The notes beneath the pieces are model-generated. The model was not told where the DNA came from, did not search any database, and worked only from the letters and a program-made list of their open reading frames with translations. A DNA stretch of 64,000 nt from Bog-950 sp044228435 (lineage in GTDB: Bacteria; Bacteroidota; Bacteroidia; Chitinophagales; LD1). The translations under genes were made by a program, and so were the position numbers. The stretch spans positions 1-64,000 of the forward strand of contig JBGAUW010000019.1 of the NCBI GenBank assembly GCA_044228435.1, in the 5' to 3' direction. Every line of letters begins with the position of its first letter. The stretch's first letter is position 1. This document shows, piece by piece, positions 35,176 to 44,242 of the stretch.

Positions 35176-35346
35176 ATGTTACAACAAACCTTTTTCCCAC
35201 TGGGCAACAACAATAATTCTGGCAACGGCTTAGGCAAGTTTCTCGCAGTGGCCTTCGTTCTAACCGTAACTGTTTGTATTATTCACCAGTTACACAAGCC
35301 AGCACCACCGGCGTTGAAACAAGACGACAATCAAATAATTGTATAA
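35176..35346 (+). CDS. Small membrane protein (56 aa)
   Basis: Gly/Asn-rich N-terminus (NNNNSGNGLG), one membrane segment (KFLAVAFVLTVTVCIIHQL), then a short polar tail. It starts 3 bp after the previous stop. The function is not recognised. Confidence 0.6.
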   Translation: MLQQTFFPLGNNNNSGNGLGKFLAVAFVLTVTVCIIHQLHKPAPPALKQDDNQIIV

Positions 35347-35355
35347 AAATAACTC

Positions 35356-35505
35356 ATGAACAAGACTAACCCCATCGTCGAGATTATCCGTTCGCCTGCG
35401 TTTACCGCAGTTACAATCACCGTTTGTATTCTTGTAGGCACACATTATCTGATTAAACAGGCTAAGGCAAATGGGATATTACCGTTAAAAGGAAAAGATA
35501 CATAG
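35356..35505 (+). CDS. Small membrane protein (49 aa)
   Basis: One membrane segment (AFTAVTITVCILVGTHYLI) in a 49-residue protein with a basic tail (QAKANGILPLKGKDT). It follows the previous small membrane gene by 9 bp, so both belong to the same transcript. It recalls the small protein at 56332. Island genes of this kind often are holin-like or inner membrane helpers, but the role here is unknown. Confidence 0.55.
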   Translation: MNKTNPIVEIIRSPAFTAVTITVCILVGTHYLIKQAKANGILPLKGKDT

Positions 35506-35509
35506 CGCA

Positions 35510-36685
35510 TTACTGCAGGTTTCGCGTGCGGTTGGGTGTTTTGTATTTAACGAAAAGGCTTTCAGGAGAATCCAGGCCGATCGGTTCCAGAATGTTTCCC
35601 TTTTTATCCAATAATCCGAATTTTCCACCGTTCCCCGCCAGGTATGCTGTTTCATTAAAGTAATCGAGATAGTCATAGACAAAACCTGTAACCACTTCAT
35701 TATTGTAAGTGATTATGCCCCATTTCCCGGTTTGCTTGGCGAGAAGATAGGTGCTATCGCCCATTATTGCTTCGTATTCCGCAACGTCCTTCATATACAT
35801 ATCTACTAATATAGATTTACCATCCCTATTAGCCACGAAATACACGAAACCCGCATCTATAAATTCAACACTATCATAAATTTTACCAAAATCGTCTGGC
35901 CTGATAAAAATTTGGTCGCCTTCCTTTTTGTGAAGAATGTAGTGCATTCTACTCACCCGGTCAATTGATTCTGCTTCAGTACCGGCCACGATTTCTCCTT
36001 TCAGATTTATCAAAACCTCAACCTTCCTTTTTGAAGCTATTGCTATTCGTCTATCAAAATCTCCAATTTCATCAAACTGAGGAGAGAAAATTTCCTTGCC
36101 GGTAATATCGTAAAGCCCATACTTATTTTTCACCACTTCCCCTTCTTCGCCCTCCTTAGCCAATGGATTTGAATAAAACACTTTAAACAAGCCCTCACCA
36201 ACTTCTTCAACAGTATCATAGATTGGCGGTATAATTATTTTGCCTTCTTCACTTACCACACCAGTAAATTCGTTGCTATCCCAGTCGTAAACATCCACCA
36301 AGAAAAACGAGGACTCCTTGTGTCGGTAAACGCCAGAGATTTCCTCCTCAAACAGTTCATTAAAGCAGAACAGGCGGTTGCCGGACCGGTCGTATAAGTA
36401 ATAAACGCTATTACGAGTATCGTCTGTTTCGGCGAGAACTTCTGTTTGTAGCTTAAACTGTTCCGGTACGTGCTGAAAAACCGGGTCAATTACAACCTTA
36501 TCCATGTTGTTTTTGTAGCCCCATTTTTCGTCTTTTTTGAATGCAATAAGAGATGTTGCCATAAAAATGTTTTTGCCCCACGAGATCCGGTAGGATGTTA
36601 TTAAAAAATCGGGCGTGAACCTCAGCAAGTTCAGCCAGTCTGATGGCACGGGAATGCCAGAAACCAAACCAAACAGCGAAGCCAC
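35510..36685 (-). CDS. WG-repeat protein
   Basis: The 391 residues show several degenerate WG repeats: DEKWGYKNNMDKVVIDPVFQHV, YGLYDITGKEIFSPQFDEIGDF, TGKWGIITYNNEVVTGFVYDYL and GKFGLLDKKGNILEPIG. Such beta-strand repeats usually mediate binding and are found in Bacteroidota cargo genes and in some defence islands. The start may be the ATG at 36562 (MATSLIAFKKDEKWG) rather than 36685, because the repeat begins there. It is convergent with the small membrane genes. Confidence 0.8.
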   Translation of the reverse strand: MASLFGLVSGIPVPSDWLNLLRFTPDFLITSYRISWGKNIFMATSLIAFKKDEKWGYKNNMDKVVIDPVFQHVPEQFKLQTEVLAETDDTRNSVYYLYDRSGNRLFCFNELFEEEISGVYRHKESSFFLVDVYDWDSNEFTGVVSEEGKIIIPPIYDTVEEVGEGLFKVFYSNPLAKEGEEGEVVKNKYGLYDITGKEIFSPQFDEIGDFDRRIAIASKRKVEVLINLKGEIVAGTEAESIDRVSRMHYILHKKEGDQIFIRPDDFGKIYDSVEFIDAGFVYFVANRDGKSILVDMYMKDVAEYEAIMGDSTYLLAKQTGKWGIITYNNEVVTGFVYDYLDYFNETAYLAGNGGKFGLLDKKGNILEPIGLDSPESLFVKYKTPNRTRNLQ

Positions 36686-36991
36686 GCCCTTAGGGGCGCG
36701 ATGCTTGCTGTTCTCATGGTTTCTATAAAAATTTCCCGTTTTTCAGACTTAGAGAACGTTTTGCAACGCCAATATTTTATTTATCTATTCTAGTAATTTA
36801 TATACTCTAATTATTTTGTTATTAAAAGATTTTACTGCCAAAATCCGTCAAAGTTTTCACTTTACATAATGCATAGGCTATTTTAAGTTTCAAAAGCAAT
36901 CCCTCATAAAAAGTACCTAAAATAGTTTCTTGAATTATGGTTTTCAGATGGGTTATGATAGATTTAATCTCTTTATACAATCCATTTACCT
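36686..36991. other. AT-rich divergent intergenic region (no gene seen)
   Basis: This 306-bp gap separates two divergent genes and probably holds both promoters. It is AT-rich, with no reading frame, tRNA or clear hairpin that I can support. Confidence 0.5.
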
Positions 36992-37630
36992 ATGCTCTCG
37001 AACCTCCTCTTAGATATAGCTACTGATAAATATGACCACTCAAAGCTGGAAGAAGTATTCGACAAAATAGCCATCGAACTTTTACGAAATACTAAGCTGG
37101 TTACTCCCCAAAACCAATACACCATAAAGGAAATTGAGTTTTATCTTTCCAGTGACCATTACCGGCATTTGGACCCTTACACCCACCGGAGCCAGCGGCA
37201 GTTGTTGTGTGGCCAATGGTATTTCCATCGTTTTAAGTCAGTGGAAACCTATTCAAGACAGAAGTTTAAAGGGTTAGATATAACCTTCGGCGCTAAAAGG
37301 CATAATAACTATGGAGGTATTTTAATCCGAAAAATTCAAAACATTGCTACAAATGCTGTAATTGACGGTATTGGCAAAATAGTTTCAGCTTTGATGGATG
37401 ATTTAAGCCCGGATAAACTTACACAAATCGCCACTGATGATTTGCCCATGAAGATATTCAATAGTGACGCGGCACTTCGTCTTGAAGTTTTCGAAAACTC
37501 TTTGGATATGCCAATACTTAAAACGACTCGTAAAAATCTTGGATTTGTTGAAAGCGAGGATGAAATAAAATTCTTCAATAAGCAATACAACTATTTCAAT
37601 GATATGAACGTAACTTTAGTTGCTGAATGA
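36992..37630 (+). CDS. Unknown protein, possibly MPG/3-methyladenine-glycosylase-like
   Basis: The 212 residues hold IKEIEFYLSSDHYRHLDPYTHRSQRQLLCGQWYFHRF and KGLDITFGAKRHNNYGGILIRKI. The order recalls the E-x-E-x-Y...Y.HR...G..YVY..YG...VLIR layout of 3-methyladenine DNA glycosylase (MPG/AAG), with the Glu in IEFY as candidate catalytic residue. The identity is low and I mark it as an idea. The gene overlaps the next by 4 nt. Confidence 0.4.
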   Translation: MLSNLLLDIATDKYDHSKLEEVFDKIAIELLRNTKLVTPQNQYTIKEIEFYLSSDHYRHLDPYTHRSQRQLLCGQWYFHRFKSVETYSRQKFKGLDITFGAKRHNNYGGILIRKIQNIATNAVIDGIGKIVSALMDDLSPDKLTQIATDDLPMKIFNSDAALRLEVFENSLDMPILKTTRKNLGFVESEDEIKFFNKQYNYFNDMNVTLVAE

Positions 37631-38466
37631 TTGCAGATTGCCTGACCAACAAACTTTATCTTTCCGATTGTCTGCCAAATAAACAACCAGATTTCTTTCC
37701 TCGTTTTAAAGAAGTTTTACGGGAAAGCGGGATCCCTATTGAATTTCTGCCCGGCACCAGAGACATCTGGGCAGTAGATTTTATGCCTATTCAGATAAGT
37801 GAAAATGAGTTCGTGCAATTTACTTATGATCCAGACTATCTAAAACCGAAAAAGTATCACTCTTCCATTACCGATACAGATTCCGTTTGTGAAGCTATTG
37901 GCATCATACCGAAAAAATCCGCTTTAGTGGTAGACGGTGGCAATGTTATTAAGGGCAAGGATATGGTTATTATGTGCGACAAAGTTTTTTATGAAAACCC
38001 ACAGTTAACCGAGAAAGAAATAATAAGAGGGTTGGAAAGTCTTTTTCAAGTAGATAAATTAGTTTTTATTCCCTGGGATCGTAGCGATTTTACTGGCCAT
38101 TCTGATGGTATGGTTCGTTTTATTGATGATAATACTGTTTTAATAAACGACTACTCGAAGGAGTCAGTTTCATATCAAAGAAACTTCAGAATGGCATTAC
38201 ATAATGCGGGACTGGAGTGGATTGAACTCCCTTACAATCCTTATCAAAATTTTAGCGCTGATAGCGCCTGCGGAGTGTACATTAACTTTCTACAAATGCA
38301 GCAGGCAATTATTGTTCCCGTTTTTAATAGCCATTTTGATGAGATTGCCTTGAGAGTAATATGCGAGGCTTTTAAAGGTCAAGTAATACGTACGGTTAAT
38401 AGCGTAGAATTGGCTGAGCAGGGAGGAATTTTGAATTGTATTAGCTGGAATATAGCCGTTAATTAG
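37627..38466 (+). CDS. Agmatine/peptidyl-arginine deiminase family protein
   Basis: The 279 residues contain the guanidino-modifying motifs: RDIWAVDFMP, VVDGGNV, a GHSDGMVRF box (His/Asp pair), and the C-terminal GGILNCISW with the catalytic Cys. The family hydrolyses guanidino groups (agmatine, arginine) by a Cys thiol. The chemistry is likely kept, but the substrate is open. It is translated together with the preceding gene and lies in the defence cargo, where an agmatine/arginine role is unexpected. Confidence 0.87.
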   Translation: MIADCLTNKLYLSDCLPNKQPDFFPRFKEVLRESGIPIEFLPGTRDIWAVDFMPIQISENEFVQFTYDPDYLKPKKYHSSITDTDSVCEAIGIIPKKSALVVDGGNVIKGKDMVIMCDKVFYENPQLTEKEIIRGLESLFQVDKLVFIPWDRSDFTGHSDGMVRFIDDNTVLINDYSKESVSYQRNFRMALHNAGLEWIELPYNPYQNFSADSACGVYINFLQMQQAIIVPVFNSHFDEIALRVICEAFKGQVIRTVNSVELAEQGGILNCISWNIAVN

Positions 38467-38467
38467 T

Positions 38468-39148
38468 TTATTCCGGCTCAATTACTACACCCTTCGTATT
38501 GTCAAAAAAACCGATCCCGGGATTCAATTTTTGCCTTTTGTAGGGGTCAGAGGGAGTTTCCAGCCATAGCTTCAATTTATCATAATATTGCTGCGGAAAA
38601 TTTGCCCTCGAGTAAGCTAAATCCTCCGTAGGATTATCAGGCATTGCTTTATATAGATCATCTAAAGCTAAAAGCAGTGCTTTTACCCACGCACTTGCAT
38701 TTACCGATACACATAACCAAACATCGCCTTTTACCTTGTCAATCGCCTCCTGGTTACGAAGGGTTTCATAATCGTAGTCGTCTTCCATATCGGCGTCAAA
38801 GTTATTTCTTACCAATATTTCAAAACGGTCCCAACCACTAAATGCAAGTTCCCACCTTACCAGCCCTTTGCTTTCCGCATCGTGGTCAAAGCGGCTACGC
38901 CTCCTGAAATAATGAAAGTACTTATCGCAAGCGGCGTATTCCGGAATAATATCAATAAACGCTTCTAATAAGTTTGGCAGAGCGTAATTGATGTGCATAC
39001 ACTCATAGCTCACTTTCTTATCGCCACAGAAGGAATCTGCTATTGTGACATCCATTTGTAGCCAGCCCAAATCCTCCTTAAAGCTGATCGCAATCTGCTG
39101 GTAATCCTGTATCCTATCAAATTGAAAATCCGTCCACCGTAAAGCCAT
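38468..39148 (-). CDS. Unknown protein (226 aa)
   Basis: I start at the ATG at 39148 (MALRWTDFQFDRIQDY); the longer start at 39190 adds 14 basic residues. No known domain is recognised. The protein has mixed composition, no membrane segment and no clear catalytic pattern. Its stop lies 2 bp from the convergent deiminase stop. Confidence 0.65.
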   Translation of the reverse strand: MALRWTDFQFDRIQDYQQIAISFKEDLGWLQMDVTIADSFCGDKKVSYECMHINYALPNLLEAFIDIIPEYAACDKYFHYFRRRSRFDHDAESKGLVRWELAFSGWDRFEILVRNNFDADMEDDYDYETLRNQEAIDKVKGDVWLCVSVNASAWVKALLLALDDLYKAMPDNPTEDLAYSRANFPQQYYDKLKLWLETPSDPYKRQKLNPGIGFFDNTKGVVIEPE

Positions 39149-39225
39149 AATTTTTCGCTCTGTCTTTCCTTTAAAATTGTATTTTGGCAAAAATCATTTA
39201 AACAATATAGCATAATATATAATAC

Positions 39226-40806
39226 ATGGCTAAAACAAAAGCTGCTGTTGAAGAAGAAGCAATTGAAAAGAAACTTTGGAAAGCCGCCGATAAGCTGCGC
39301 AAAAATATGGATGCTGCAGAATATAAGCACGTGGTTTTAGGCTTAATATTCTTGAAATATATCTCTGATGCCTTTGAAGAACTTTTTCAGAAATTAAAAG
39401 AAGGTAAGGGGCAGTACGAGGGAGCCAATCCCGAGGATAAAAACGAATACCTTGCTGAAAAGGTTTTCTATGTGCCCCCACAAGGACGTTGGAACTGGAT
39501 TCAAAACCGAGCTAAGCTGCCTACCATTGGCCGGGATATTGACGACGCAATGGATGCGCTGGAAAAGGATAACCCTTCCCTAAAAGGAGTTTTGCCTAAG
39601 GTTTATGCCCAGGAGAAACTGGATAAGCAATCGTTAGGCGGGTTGATTGATTTAATAGGTAGCATAGCCCTTGGTACCGAGGCCGCTAAAAGCAAGGATA
39701 CTTTAGGACAGGTTTACGAATACTTTCTGGGCCAGTTTGCACTTGCGGAAGGTAAAAAGGGCGGGCAATTCTATACCCCGGCCTGCGTGGTTCAGTTGTT
39801 GGTGGAAATGCTGGAACCGTATGAAGGCCGGGTATTTGACCCTTGCTGCGGTAGTGGCGGTATGTTTGTGCAGAGTGAAAAGTTTGTAGAGGCACATGCG
39901 GACTTGTATCGCAAAGAAGGAGGCAAAAAATTAAAAATTGACCCGCGCGACCGTATATCTATTTATGGGCAGGAAAGTAACCAAACCACATGGAGGCTTA
40001 CTAAAATGAACCTGGCTATACGTGGTATTGATAGTAGCAATGTAAAGTGGAATAATGAGGGCAGCTTTTTAAATGATGCTCACAAAGATTTAAAGGCTGA
40101 TTTTATTATAGCTAACCCACCGTTTAATGATAGCGATTGGAGCGGGGAATTGTTGCGCAAAGATGCCAGATGGCAATATGGTTTACCACCTGCCGGCAAT
40201 GCAAACTTTGCCTGGGTTCAGCATTTTCTTTACCATTTGGCCCCAACCGGTGTGGCGGGCTTTGTATTGGCTAAAGGTTCGCTCAGTTCGCGTACCAACA
40301 ACGAGGGTGAAATACGAAAGACGCTTATTGATGAAAAGCTGGTGGACTGTATTGTAAATCTACCCACTAAATTATTTTTAAATACTCAGATACCGGCTTG
40401 CCTTTGGTTTTTGAGGCGTAACCGCACTAACGGTAAATTCAAGAACCGGCAGAATGAGGTACTTTTTATTGATGCACGTAATTTGGGGCACCTGGTTAAC
40501 CGCCGTAATCGCGATTTAAGTGCAGAGGATATTAAGCTGATTTCTGACACTTACCATAATTGGCGGAATATCGATGGCGATTACGAAGACAAACAGGGCT
40601 TTTGTAAAAGTGCAGCCATAAAGGATATAGCCGCTTTAAATTATGTGCTAACTCCAGGCCGGTATATAGGTTTACCGGATGATGAAGATGACTTTAACTT
40701 TGAAGAACGGGTAACCAAGTTAAAGGCTGAACTTCTGGCGCAAATGGATGAAGAAATCAAGCTGAATGAAGTGATTAAGGAAAACTTGAAGAAGATTAAA
40801 ATTTAG
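39226..40806 (+). CDS. hsdM: Type I restriction-modification methyltransferase HsdM
   Basis: HsdM adds methyl groups to adenine in the recognition site. The 526 residues have the helical N-terminal HsdM domain (KLWKAADKLRKNMDAAEYKHVVLGLIFLKYISDAF), SAM motif I DPCCGSGGMF (205-214), the catalytic motif IV NPPF (297-300) and the family's C-terminal acidic helix. It starts the type I system, 36 bp after the divergent gene start at 39190. The next gene follows after 5 bp. Its codon use looks closer to the backbone than that of the AT-rich cargo downstream. Confidence 0.96.
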   Translation: MAKTKAAVEEEAIEKKLWKAADKLRKNMDAAEYKHVVLGLIFLKYISDAFEELFQKLKEGKGQYEGANPEDKNEYLAEKVFYVPPQGRWNWIQNRAKLPTIGRDIDDAMDALEKDNPSLKGVLPKVYAQEKLDKQSLGGLIDLIGSIALGTEAAKSKDTLGQVYEYFLGQFALAEGKKGGQFYTPACVVQLLVEMLEPYEGRVFDPCCGSGGMFVQSEKFVEAHADLYRKEGGKKLKIDPRDRISIYGQESNQTTWRLTKMNLAIRGIDSSNVKWNNEGSFLNDAHKDLKADFIIANPPFNDSDWSGELLRKDARWQYGLPPAGNANFAWVQHFLYHLAPTGVAGFVLAKGSLSSRTNNEGEIRKTLIDEKLVDCIVNLPTKLFLNTQIPACLWFLRRNRTNGKFKNRQNEVLFIDARNLGHLVNRRNRDLSAEDIKLISDTYHNWRNIDGDYEDKQGFCKSAAIKDIAALNYVLTPGRYIGLPDDEDDFNFEERVTKLKAELLAQMDEEIKLNEVIKENLKKIKI

Positions 40807-40811
40807 AACTC

Positions 40812-42410
40812 ATGGACCAGTTATCTGAAAATAACTATGCGGATATCCTTAATGCTTTAAAGGAGAAAATACGTGCGTCCAGATTAAAGGCTGTTTTTGC
40901 GGTAAACCAGGAATTATTAAAGGTTTACTGGGAAATTGGCAAGGTAATTCTTGAGCAACAGCAGGCTGAAGGTTGGGGTAGTAAAGTAATTGACCGGTTG
41001 GCACACGATTTAAAGGTAGAATTTCCTGATTTAAAGGGTGTATCGGCCAGAAACCTTAAATACATGCGCTCTTTTGCTGAGGCCTATCCCGATTTCACAA
41101 TTGTGCAGGCCGCGCCTGCACAATTAGAAAATACTGATAATCAACAAAATGTATTCGGGCAGGCGCAACTTGCACTATTGAGCTGGTATCACCACACTAC
41201 CCTGTTGGACAAAGTTAAGGACTATAACATACGCTCATTTTACATAGCTCAGACTATTCAAAATGGATGGAGCCGCGATGTAATGGTACATCAAATTGAA
41301 AGTGGCCTGCATAACCGGATAGGGAAAATCCAAACCAATTTTCCCGCAACCATTCCGGAAAACTCAGAACTGGTTCAGCAGATTTTTAAAGACCCCTATA
41401 AGTTTGAATTTATTTACCTGAGCCAGCAGGCTAAGGAAAAAGATTTAGAAGATGCACTGGTTAACCAGTTAACTAAATTCCTTCTGGAATTAGGCCAACA
41501 TTTCGCTTTTCTTGGAAGGCAATATAAAGTTACGGTTGGTGAAAAGGAGTTTTTCTTCGACCTCCTTTTTTACCATACCCGGCTTAAGCGTTACATAGTT
41601 ATTGACTTAAAGATTGATGAGTTTAAACCAGAGTATAAAGGTAAAATGGAATTTTATCTGAATGTTGCCGATGATCATTTAAAGCAAAACGATGATGAAA
41701 AATCAATCGGCATTATACTCTGTAAAACTAAAGATAGCCTGGTAGTGGAATATGCCTTGCGCGATTCAAGCAAACCCATTGGTATAGCAGAGTATCATAT
41801 CAGCGAAGCATTGCCTGAAAACATTAAGGGTGACTTACCAACCATTGAAGAGTTGGAAGCTGAAATCGAACGCGGATATGAGGAACTTAAATCTCCTGCT
41901 GATAGGAAATTTGATAAGATAAAAGAACTACTTGGCAAACTAAAAACCGATGAAATTAGAGAGAAGAGAACAGAAGCCAAATGCCAGGAGATTCTAACCA
42001 AGCTAATTTTCCCTTTGAGAAATTCACTTGAAACCTCTCTTAAAGAAACTATCGAATTATTCGATGAATGTGTATGGACGTATAGCATTGAAAATAATTA
42101 TAGAAATACAGAAGAAACAGCTTTGCAGCAATTGAATGAAAAAAAGGTTGTGCAAAATATGGAGTTGCAATTGCGTTTATCCGGAATGAGAAAAGCAGGA
42201 GTAAAAACGTTTAGCATTTGGACGAGTCTATGTATAAACCTACAGGAGTATTATTATCGAATAGGCAAAGAGCAATTTCCTAAGGAAATATGGTATGAAA
42301 GCGTTTACCATGTATTACCTAACGAGGAAGCTATGAAAGACCTTGAGGAAAAGTTTAAGGCTACTTTATATGATAGTATTACGGAAAATCTGGAGAGAAT
42401 AAATCAATAA
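40812..42410 (+). CDS. PDDEXK nuclease (DUF1016/YhcG-like) with extra C-terminal domain
   Basis: Residues 1-340 match the DUF1016/YhcG family: the N-terminal DUF1016-N part (RLKAVFAVNQELLKVYWEIGKVILEQQQAEGWGSKVIDRLAHDLKVEFPDLKGVSARNLKYMRSFAEAYPDF) and the nuclease domain with DLLFYHTRLKRYIVIDLKIDEFKPEYKGKMEFYLNVADD (D-x-n-DLK). Residues about 345-532 form a helical extension that normal YhcG proteins lack, with EEIEAEIE-like and FKATLYDSITENLERI segments. It follows hsdM by 5 bp, so it is co-expressed with the restriction system. Confidence 0.88.
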   Translation: MDQLSENNYADILNALKEKIRASRLKAVFAVNQELLKVYWEIGKVILEQQQAEGWGSKVIDRLAHDLKVEFPDLKGVSARNLKYMRSFAEAYPDFTIVQAAPAQLENTDNQQNVFGQAQLALLSWYHHTTLLDKVKDYNIRSFYIAQTIQNGWSRDVMVHQIESGLHNRIGKIQTNFPATIPENSELVQQIFKDPYKFEFIYLSQQAKEKDLEDALVNQLTKFLLELGQHFAFLGRQYKVTVGEKEFFFDLLFYHTRLKRYIVIDLKIDEFKPEYKGKMEFYLNVADDHLKQNDDEKSIGIILCKTKDSLVVEYALRDSSKPIGIAEYHISEALPENIKGDLPTIEELEAEIERGYEELKSPADRKFDKIKELLGKLKTDEIREKRTEAKCQEILTKLIFPLRNSLETSLKETIELFDECVWTYSIENNYRNTEETALQQLNEKKVVQNMELQLRLSGMRKAGVKTFSIWTSLCINLQEYYYRIGKEQFPKEIWYESVYHVLPNEEAMKDLEEKFKATLYDSITENLERINQ

Positions 42411-42413
42411 TGT

Positions 42414-43145
42414 ATGGCTATCCACGTTTTAAATATTACACATAAGGAACTTTTCAATGATTATAAAACACTTTACAGGTTTGTTCCAGTTGAGCGACTT
42501 TTACAAATCCTAAGAGAAAAGCAAATTACTTTTGTAAATCCGGAATTATGGGAAGACCCATTCGAAAAAATGTACATTTCGGGGACATACAATGTTGCGG
42601 GGACAAAAAAAACGTGGCCATTACGTAATAAAATCTTCTCGCTATGCTGGACAAAAACGGCAGCAAGCGAGGCATTTTGGAAAGGATATACGCCGCTAAA
42701 TGATGGAGTTAGAATATCTCTCAATACCGAAAAGTTTGCTTACTATCTTGAAAGTTTTCATGAAGTTGATGTGTACGTAGGGCGCGTAGATTATCGACTT
42801 ACAAACGATATTCTTAGATATAAAAAGGATAAGGATTATATGCGTAATAAACTGCTTAGCGATAATCCATATGAAAATCTTGAGTTATTACTACTAAAAA
42901 GGAAAACCTTTAAATATGAAGACGAGATTAGATTCATTTTAATCCCTCGAAAGAAAATAAAGGAACACAAATTTTACCACGTTCCCCTTAACCCTATCGA
43001 CTTTTTTATGGATTTTCAGTTACATCCTCGGCTTGGATTATACCACGCTGAAATAATTAGGGATTACTTAAAGCGAGAAACCTCACTAAAAGTTAGTCAC
43101 TCGCGGCTCTATACCGAACGTATAATTGAAATTGATTTATCATGA
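42414..43145 (+). CDS. DUF2971-family protein
   Basis: The 243 residues fit the DUF2971 pattern: TLYRFVPVERLLQILREKQITFVNPELWEDPFEK, KIFSLCWTKTAASEAFWKGYTPLNDGVRISLNTEKFA and a C-terminal basic/aromatic strand part. DUF2971 is frequent in defence islands and of unknown activity. It starts 3 bp after the nuclease gene and overlaps hsdS by 4 nt, so it is part of the operon. Confidence 0.85.
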   Translation: MAIHVLNITHKELFNDYKTLYRFVPVERLLQILREKQITFVNPELWEDPFEKMYISGTYNVAGTKKTWPLRNKIFSLCWTKTAASEAFWKGYTPLNDGVRISLNTEKFAYYLESFHEVDVYVGRVDYRLTNDILRYKKDKDYMRNKLLSDNPYENLELLLLKRKTFKYEDEIRFILIPRKKIKEHKFYHVPLNPIDFFMDFQLHPRLGLYHAEIIRDYLKRETSLKVSHSRLYTERIIEIDLS

Positions 43146-44239
43146 GTGATTGGAAAGAATATAAGTTTTCAGAATTTGCCCAAGTTAACCCACTGGTTAA
43201 GTTAAGATCTGGTGGAAGTTATTCTTTTGTGGAGATGAAGGATTTGAATGATGGTCAAAAGTTTTGCGAGCCATCAACTGAACGGATATTATCAGGGGGA
43301 GCCAAATTCGAGAACGGGGATACGCTTTTTGCCCGAATAACACCTTGCCTGGAGAATGGAAAGATTTGCCAGGTAAGAAATCTTAAAAATGGTGTAGGAT
43401 TTGGTTCAACTGAATTTTATGTTTTTAGAGGTAGAGAAAATGTTTCCGACTCAGATTTTGTATTCTACTTATCTCGTTGGGATGAGGTTCGCGCATTTGC
43501 CGAAATGAATTTTGACGGTACGTCGGGAAGGCAAAGAGTTCCAAGAGAAGCGTTCGACAACTTATATTTAACCTTACCCAGTTTAGAAACGCAGCAAAAA
43601 ATAGCATTAGTTCTTAGCAGCCTTGATAACAAAATCGACCTCCTTACCCGCCAAAATAAAACTTTAGAACAGCTTGCCGAAACTTATTTTAGGCAGTGGT
43701 TTGTGGAGGAGGCAAATGGGGATTGGGTGAAAGGTACGGTTGGAGATCTTTTTACTTTACAAAGAGGATTTGATTTGCCGGAGCAAAACAGGCAAATCGG
43801 CGAGTTTCCAATAGTCACTGCGAGTGGTATAAATGCAATGCATTTTGAATATAAAGTTACTGCACCCGGTGTTACAACAGGACGAAGCGGAACAATAGGA
43901 GAAGTATTTTATATCGATTCTGATTTTTGGCCTTTGAACACCTCTCTTTTCGTAAAAGAATTTAAAGTTGGGGGGCCGTTGTTTGCCTACTACTTCCTGA
44001 AAACAATGGATTTGGCAGGTCTTAACTCAGGCTCCGCTGTGCCAACATTAAACCGCAATGATGTTCATGCGGTAGATACCTTCATTCCTCCACTTGGGTT
44101 AATAAATCAATTCGAAGAAAGCGCATATAGCTTACGTCAGAAAATCTCAAGTAATAATAAACAGATCACTGGCCTAACGACTCTTCGTGACACTTTATTG
44201 CCCAAATTGATGAGTGGGGAGATAGAAATTAAAGCGTAA
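43142..44239 (+). CDS. hsdS: Type I restriction-modification specificity subunit HsdS
   Basis: HsdS has two target recognition domains that read the two halves of a split DNA site. The 365 residues show repeat 1 (YKFSEFAQVNPLVKLRSGG ... LYLTLPSLETQQKIALVLSSLDNKIDLLTRQNKTLEQLAETYFRQWF) and repeat 2 (VGDLFTLQRGFDLPEQNRQIGEFPIV ... FIPPLGLINQFEESAYSLRQKI), each a TRD plus helical spacer. It overlaps the DUF2971 gene by 4 nt. It has an ordinary length. The site cannot be read from sequence alone. Confidence 0.94.
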   Translation: MSDWKEYKFSEFAQVNPLVKLRSGGSYSFVEMKDLNDGQKFCEPSTERILSGGAKFENGDTLFARITPCLENGKICQVRNLKNGVGFGSTEFYVFRGRENVSDSDFVFYLSRWDEVRAFAEMNFDGTSGRQRVPREAFDNLYLTLPSLETQQKIALVLSSLDNKIDLLTRQNKTLEQLAETYFRQWFVEEANGDWVKGTVGDLFTLQRGFDLPEQNRQIGEFPIVTASGINAMHFEYKVTAPGVTTGRSGTIGEVFYIDSDFWPLNTSLFVKEFKVGGPLFAYYFLKTMDLAGLNSGSAVPTLNRNDVHAVDTFIPPLGLINQFEESAYSLRQKISSNNKQITGLTTLRDTLLPKLMSGEIEIKA

Positions 44240-44242
44240 AAC

